Assembly (NCBI GenBank): GCA_021296165.1
Contig: JAGWAW010000100.1
Location: 6,043-14,599 of the forward strand
Source: Nitrosopumilaceae archaeon
GTDB taxonomy: Archaea > Thermoproteota > Nitrososphaeria > Nitrososphaerales > Nitrosopumilaceae
Length of the DNA stretch: 8,557 nt
Direction: 5' to 3'
Shown: positions 5,653 through 8,557 of the stretch, piece by piece
How the letters are laid out: every line of letters starts with the position of its first letter
How positions within the stretch are numbered: position 1 is the stretch's first letter
The notes under the pieces: generated by a model
The model's input: only the letters and a program-made list of their open reading frames with translations
Told to the model about the DNA's origin: nothing
Database searches by the model: none
Program-made: the position numbers and the translations under genes

Positions 5653-6462
5653 AGCCGGAGCAGCCGGGTAAGACCCAAGCAGTTTGAGAAAGTCAGTTCG
5701 TCGCTCGATCTCCGAGATCATTTCCTGGACGTTGCCGTTCCGGCTGTGGCCCTCAAAATCAATAAAAAAGTTGTACTCCCAGGTGCCGGTTCTTCTGGGA
5801 CGGGATGCCATGTTGGTTATGTTTATTCCATGTTCCAGGAAATGCACGAGTATGTCGTGCAGTGCCCCCGGCTCGTCCCGTACGGAGACCACCAGCGACG
5901 TCTTGTTGCGCTTGGCAGGATCCGCCATGTCCTTTGACATAAGAAAAAACCGGGTGTAGTTTCGCTGGTGGTCAGATATTTCCCGAAACATCACCGGAAC
6001 GCCGTATATCTCAGAAGCTGCCTCGCTGGCTATGCAGACCGTATCCACCCGATTCAGATCCCTGACTATCTTGACGCTGTCTGCCGTACTGGACGCGGCC
6101 ATCCGTCGCAGGCCGTGTGACTCTATGAACTCCCTACACTGTTCCAGCGCCTGAGGATGGGAGTATACCGTGTTTGCCTGGCCTATCTTACCCAGTCCTA
6201 TCAGGCAGTGCCGGATAGGGTGGTAAACCTCCCCCGCCACAAGCAGCGGGGTGGATAACAGCAGGTCATAGGACTGCCCGACGACCCCCTCCAGCATATT
6301 TTCAATGGGAATTACCGCGTATTTGGACTCGCCGTCCTCTGCCATCCTTAGTGCCCCGCTAAATGTTTCAGCAGGCATGGTCGTGATGAGCTCGTTAAAG
6401 AATGACCTGGCGGCGCTCTCGCCGTATGCCCCCCTGGATCCCGGAAATGACACACGTGTCAT
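5647..6462 (-). CDS. pheA: Prephenate dehydratase with ACT domain (271 aa)
   Basis: PheA converts prephenate to phenylpyruvate, the committed step to phenylalanine. The catalytic domain (about 1-178) starts VSFPGSRGAYGESAA and includes PIENMLEGVV (51-60; Ser is usual where Met stands), YSHPQALEQC (100-109) and the catalytic TRF motif at Thr170-Arg171-Phe172. The C-terminal ACT domain (about 187-265) has the feedback-inhibition elements GALHDIL (199-205) and SRP (220-222) of the GAL/ESRP type, so allosteric control by phenylalanine is expected. No chorismate mutase domain is fused, as usual in archaea. ATG 6462 is chosen: it precedes VSFPG by two residues and has GGAG (6471-6474) eight bases upstream; ATG 6492 would add ten residues unlike the family. 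No other aromatic pathway gene is in the window. Confidence 0.93.
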   Translation of the reverse strand: MTRVSFPGSRGAYGESAARSFFNELITTMPAETFSGALRMAEDGESKYAVIPIENMLEGVVGQSYDLLLSTPLLVAGEVYHPIRHCLIGLGKIGQANTVYSHPQALEQCREFIESHGLRRMAASSTADSVKIVRDLNRVDTVCIASEAASEIYGVPVMFREISDHQRNYTRFFLMSKDMADPAKRNKTSLVVSVRDEPGALHDILVHFLEHGINITNMASRPRRTGTWEYNFFIDFEGHSRNGNVQEMISEIERRTDFLKLLGSYPAAPAP

Positions 6463-6470
6463 CGAGGCTG

Positions 6471-6474
6471 CTCC
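6471..6474 (-). promoter_or_regulatory. Ribosome binding site of pheA
   Basis: GGAG on the minus strand, eight bases before ATG 6462, decides the start against the upstream ATG at 6492. A clear TATA box for pheA was not found. Confidence 0.5.
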
Positions 6475-6492
6475 AGAGCAGAAATTCGACAT

Positions 6493-6892
6493 GTTCTCAA
6501 TGTAGATGTCTTGCAGCCGGCGATCCGTAAAGGCTCGACCGACCGAACTGGCTCGGACGGCCCGGGGCGGCCTCTCCTAATTGCCTCTGGTGCGTGTCGC
6601 ATGCGCCGCCAATGTCGAGATGGACGCCGGGTACAGCCGTGCTGTGGCAGACAGGCACCGTAGCAGGCCAAGACTAGAGACATATTGCCTGTAGCAGCAA
6701 GTTCGATGGCATTATGCGTTGGTTATGTCTGTTGGTTATTAGGTTTCTGCGGTTTGTGTTGTTAATGGCATCTTCATACCGTCCGCCGGCCTGTACAGAG
6801 ATCTAGATGGAGACGCGCCTCCTTCGGATACCATGTCTGACCCATGTCTGGGGCCGTAATAGTGCCATCTCCCGGTGTGGGGGATATTGGGG
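6493..6892. other. Gene-free stretch between pheA and UDGb copy 2
   Basis: Nothing that looks like a gene is seen in 400 bases. The sequence turns T/G-rich at 6715-6770, with GTTGGTTAT repeated at 6718-6726 and 6731-6739, and CCATGTCTG repeated at 6831-6848. A short frame from ATG 6807 runs in phase with the UDGb remnant to the TAG at 6906-6908, but its product is not UDGb-like and no homology to the small-gene cluster upstream of UDGb copy 1 is visible. Thus the duplicated segment seems to begin near 6893. Confidence 0.5.
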
Positions 6893-7478
6893 GCCGCTTA
6901 ACGGCTAGATATTGAGGTGCCGCGCCTTCCCCCGGCCGTCCAAGTACGTCCAGGAGATAGCCAAGACCAAGACTGGGAGATTTGCAGACCAAGAGTACCA
7001 CGGCCGTCCGTCCCCGTGTTCGGGGACGTAACCGCCCGCCTGCTGCTGGTTGGCCTGCCCCGGCCGCCCACGGCGCCAACCGCACCGGACGCATGTTCAC
7101 TGGCTACTCGTCGGGGGACCAGCTGGCCCGTGCGCTGCATCGGCACGGGTTTGCCTCCGTCCCACCATCCTCTCAGCCGACGACGGTCTGGTGCGTCCCT
7201 CTTGGCAACCGCCCCACCGTAGAAGAGTTGCACAACTGCTCGGACTACCTGAGGCGGGAGATGGCGCTGCTGCGGCATGTACGGGTGGTGCTGTGCTTGC
7301 CGTCTGCCGCATACTGGACGCGCGGTCCGGCAAGTTCGGCCACTCCAGACTATATGAGCACGAGAATCTCCGCATACTGGTGTCGTACCACCCATCCCGA
7401 CAGAACACGCAGACGGGCCGCCTCGCCTGGGACGAGTGGGACGGGGTTTTTGCCCGGGCCCGAGGACTGCTGGGGTAA
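6893..7478 (+). pseudogene. Family-5 uracil-DNA glycosylase (UDGb), copy 2, heavily decayed
   Basis: Homology to UDGb copy 1 starts around CGCTTAACGG (6895) and runs to TAA 7476-7478. The first part carries a G-to-T nonsense change (TAG 6906-6908 for GAG), loss of the second iron-sulfur Cys (CRAF for CRAC), single-base losses near 7010-7013, 7057 and 7162-7165, and a deletion of about 36 bases that removes the DAYVTAAA segment before the third Cys. The glycosylase motif remains readable as AHGANRTGRMFTG split by frameshift. From 7222 onward it is almost identical to copy 1 and shares the same frame break (about 7287-7305) before FGHSRLYEHENLRI and SYHPSRQNTQTGRL. No start codon or promoter is recognisable. 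It faces the intact PIN gene at 7522. Confidence 0.88.
7222..7478 (+). repeat. 257-bp near-identical repeat, right copy
   Basis: This is the mate of 1448-1704. The seven differences are C/T in the Pro/Ser codon after DAR, AC/GT in the Thr/Val codon, AGG/CGA (both Arg), A/G in the last sense codon and TGA/TAA at the stop. The end of strong identity coincides with the stop codon in both copies. Confidence 0.9.
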
Positions 7479-7521
7479 GAGCCGCGCTCCGGCCGTAATG
7501 CGCAGGCGGCTGGCGCAGCAG

Positions 7522-7935
7522 CTACAGCCGGTCCACATGTTTGGGATGGAATACCAACACACCCATCATGGATGCCACTTGGCGCATATTCCAGTCCCGG
7601 GTGATCAGGGCGCAGCCATCCATCCTGCACTGGGCCAGTATGTGGACATCGCCGTTGTGCGCCATCTCGTACCGGCGTTCCAGCTCCTTGGCATGCGTCC
7701 TCAGGTCCTTCGGCGGGTCGGAGACCACTATGCGCCCCCTGCCGAACAGCTCCTCAAGGCTAGTCAAAACTACATCCTCTGACCACTTTCGGACGCGCCG
7801 CAGTTCGCGCAACACCGTCTCGCAGACGACAAGCCGTACTTGCTTGCCCCGGATGGCGCGCACCATTTTTCTACTGTGGGAGCGGTTCTCCAGTATGTCT
7901 ATTATGACGTTCGTGTCCAACACGGTGGGCATCAT
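7522..7935 (-). CDS. vapC: VapC-like PIN-domain ribonuclease, orphan (137 aa)
   Basis: The protein is a single PIN domain, a Mg-dependent ribonuclease fold usual for VapC toxins of type II toxin-antitoxin systems. Visible acidic residues are D7 in VLDTNVIID, E39 or E44 in CETVLRELRR, D96 in HNGDVHILA and D114 in LITRDWNM, so the active site seems complete; length is typical. The ATG pair at 7935/7932 follows a TATA box by 28 bases, indicating a leaderless transcript. No VapB-type antitoxin gene stands upstream or downstream, so it is either an orphan toxin, uses a distant antitoxin, or has a housekeeping RNA role. It converges with UDGb copy 2, 43 bases apart; a truncated paralogue stands in the same place behind UDGb copy 1. 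Confidence 0.85.
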   Translation of the reverse strand: MMPTVLDTNVIIDILENRSHSRKMVRAIRGKQVRLVVCETVLRELRRVRKWSEDVVLTSLEELFGRGRIVVSDPPKDLRTHAKELERRYEMAHNGDVHILAQCRMDGCALITRDWNMRQVASMMGVLVFHPKHVDRL

Positions 7936-7959
7936 CGCTAACTCTTACGCGTCCGATGC

Positions 7960-7967
7960 GTATAAGG
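7960..7967 (-). promoter_or_regulatory. TATA box of the orphan vapC
   Basis: On the minus strand the bases read CTTATACG, centred about 28 bases upstream of ATG 7935. Transcription would begin at or just before the ATG, so the mRNA is probably leaderless. Confidence 0.5.
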
Positions 7968-8019
7968 ATGCCGGTTCGTTCCATACGACGGAATGGTTGA
8001 TTTTTGGCATTATTTGGTT

Positions 8020-8034
8020 TTAATTACCAATTAA
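8020..8034. repeat. AT-rich palindrome TTAATT-ACC-AATTAA
   Basis: TTAATT (8020-8025) and AATTAA (8029-8034) form a perfect inverted repeat with a three-base spacer, in the most AT-rich stretch of the right end. It lies about 85 bases upstream of vapC and could be a regulator site or promoter region for a transcript running right. No start codon follows at leaderless distance. Confidence 0.4.
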
Positions 8035-8353
8035 TGTCATTAGCTGCCATTCAAGTCAGATAATCGGCAGGCAGTACATATCACCGATCGATGTTGGCTA
8101 CCAAAGCAGACCATTCTGCCGCACCCCCAAACCTGTCCAAGTCGCGGCTGGTGTGGCGGACGCGCAGGCACGGACGGATCTTGTAGCGGGATGCGGGGCA
8201 GTCGGCGGATGCGGACTAGGGTGGGAACTAGGCGGACACGGGGATATGAGGGTGGAATGCGCCCAACCCGCGGACAGCCTGCGCTGGGCCGGAGTGCGAT
8301 GAGGCAGAACGCTCGGAGCCTCGCCGGTTTGAATGATCAACCCGTCGAATACG

Positions 8354-8379
8354 CCTGCATGCGACACCGATCGTGCAGG
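8354..8379. repeat. Stem-loop CCTGCA / TGCAGG
   Basis: CCTGCA (8354-8359) pairs with TGCAGG (8374-8379), and CGA (8362-8364) with TCG (8371-8373) inside, with a two-base bulge and a six-base loop. No T-run follows. It lies within a region without recognised genes. Confidence 0.4.
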
Positions 8380-8430
8380 TTTGATGCCTCGCTTGTGGTA
8401 CGTCACGGTTAGCGCCTGCCGCGCGCGGGG

Positions 8431-8453
8431 CTCGGCGGGGATGACCTGCCGAG
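8431..8453. repeat. Nine-pair GC-rich stem-loop
   Basis: CTCGGCGGG (8431-8439) pairs with CCTGCCGAG (8445-8453) through eight Watson-Crick pairs and one G-T wobble, with a five-base loop. It is the most stable simple hairpin seen in the window and has no T-run behind it. Together with the stem at 8354 it makes this stretch a candidate for a structured RNA on either strand. Confidence 0.45.
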
Positions 8454-8539
8454 GAGTGGGTGTTCGCATACTGTCCCGGGTTCTCTTGCAAAACGTGTTG
8501 ATGCGTACAAGACCGCACGCCTGCCAGCATTAAACCATA

Positions 8540-8547
8540 TTTTTATA
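8540..8547 (+). promoter_or_regulatory. TATA box for a gene beyond the right edge
   Basis: TTTTTATA in CATATTTTTATACC is a good archaeal TATA match in a GC-rich context. A plus-strand transcript would start near 8570, outside the window. A minus-strand reading (TATAAAAA) is possible but no gene start follows on that strand. Confidence 0.45.
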
Positions 8548-8557
8548 CCTCCATACC

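Larger units (their letters stand above)
7969..8539. other. Gene-poor end region with palindrome and stem-loops
   Basis: No convincing gene is present in about 570 bases. The open frames on both strands are Arg/Pro/Ser-rich and look like GC-driven chance; the minus frame 8098-8469 (starting MRTPTPRQVIPAEP) is the longest but ends in low-complexity sequence. A 31-codon frame at 8091-8186 (MLATKADHSAAPPN...) has an ATAATC box about 29 bases upstream and is only a weak candidate. The region contains an AT-rich island (7995-8060), short direct repeats GGATGCGG (8189-8196, 8207-8214) and CTAGG (8216, 8228), and two stem-loops at 8354 and 8431, so a structured RNA is possible. Confidence 0.45.

Noticed and set aside
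6459..6683. Minus-strand frame upstream of pheA
   Set aside because: It overlaps the start of pheA out of frame, has a composition typical of a non-coding frame and no recognisable start signal.
6718..6848. Short direct repeats (GTTGGTTAT, CCATGTCTG) as a repeat array
   Set aside because: Each occurs only twice with different spacing and no conserved repeat-spacer pattern, so neither CRISPR nor a tandem array is supported.
8098..8530. Long minus-strand frames at the right end
   Set aside because: They are rich in Arg, Pro, Ser and His with low-complexity tails, overlap each other in different frames, and have no promoter or start signal.

Overview
The window looks like a GC-rich thaumarchaeal (Nitrosososphaeria) chromosome segment, most like the sponge symbiont Cenarchaeum symbiosum; this is an inference from memory. 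Supports are archaeal TATA-like boxes about 25-28 nt upstream of start codons (leaderless genes), a fragment of the 'GWW..G.IDD..F..A..FLI.EGI' domain common in Nitrosopumilales secreted proteins, and a set of family-5 uracil-DNA glycosylase, PIN, PAS, GlcD-type and PheA genes. No rRNA, tRNA or CRISPR was seen.

Layout. Positions 1-306 hold the 3' end of a secreted-type protein gene and a small hypothetical gene. After a gene-poor stretch (307-639) comes a compact three-gene cluster: a strong TATA box at 640, an unannotated-size 48-residue ORF (670-816), a small Cys-rich protein (816-1067) linked by TGATG, and a family-5 (UDGb) uracil-DNA glycosylase gene (1064-1704) linked by ATGA. The glycosylase gene is broken by a frameshift near 1520. 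It is followed by the convergent last codons of a vapC-like PIN gene (1763-1825), which are joined directly to a decayed, 5'-truncated IS481-like transposase gene (1826-2721).

The middle is ordinary and intact: a leaderless double-PAS protein (2948-3652), a small convergent one-helix membrane protein candidate (3639-3893), a GlcD-family FAD-linked dehydrogenase (4087-5604) and, convergent to it, prephenate dehydratase PheA (5647-6462), a phenylalanine biosynthesis enzyme.

The right part repeats the left: a second, more decayed UDGb copy (6893-7478) faces an intact orphan vapC (7522-7935). UDGb and PIN genes stand in the same convergent arrangement and similar spacing at both places, so a UDGb/PIN module was duplicated. 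The last 257 bp of the two UDGb copies differ at only 7 positions, while the flanking homologous DNA on both sides is clearly more diverged, and both copies carry the same frameshift. This pattern suggests local gene conversion. The last 570 bp (7969-8539) carry no convincing gene but contain an AT-rich palindrome and two strong stem-loops, and the window ends on a TATA box for a gene outside it.

No clearly new multi-gene system was found. The most unusual parts are the duplicated UDGb/PIN module with its conversion tract and the tightly coupled small-gene cluster with an inverted repeat over its start codon.
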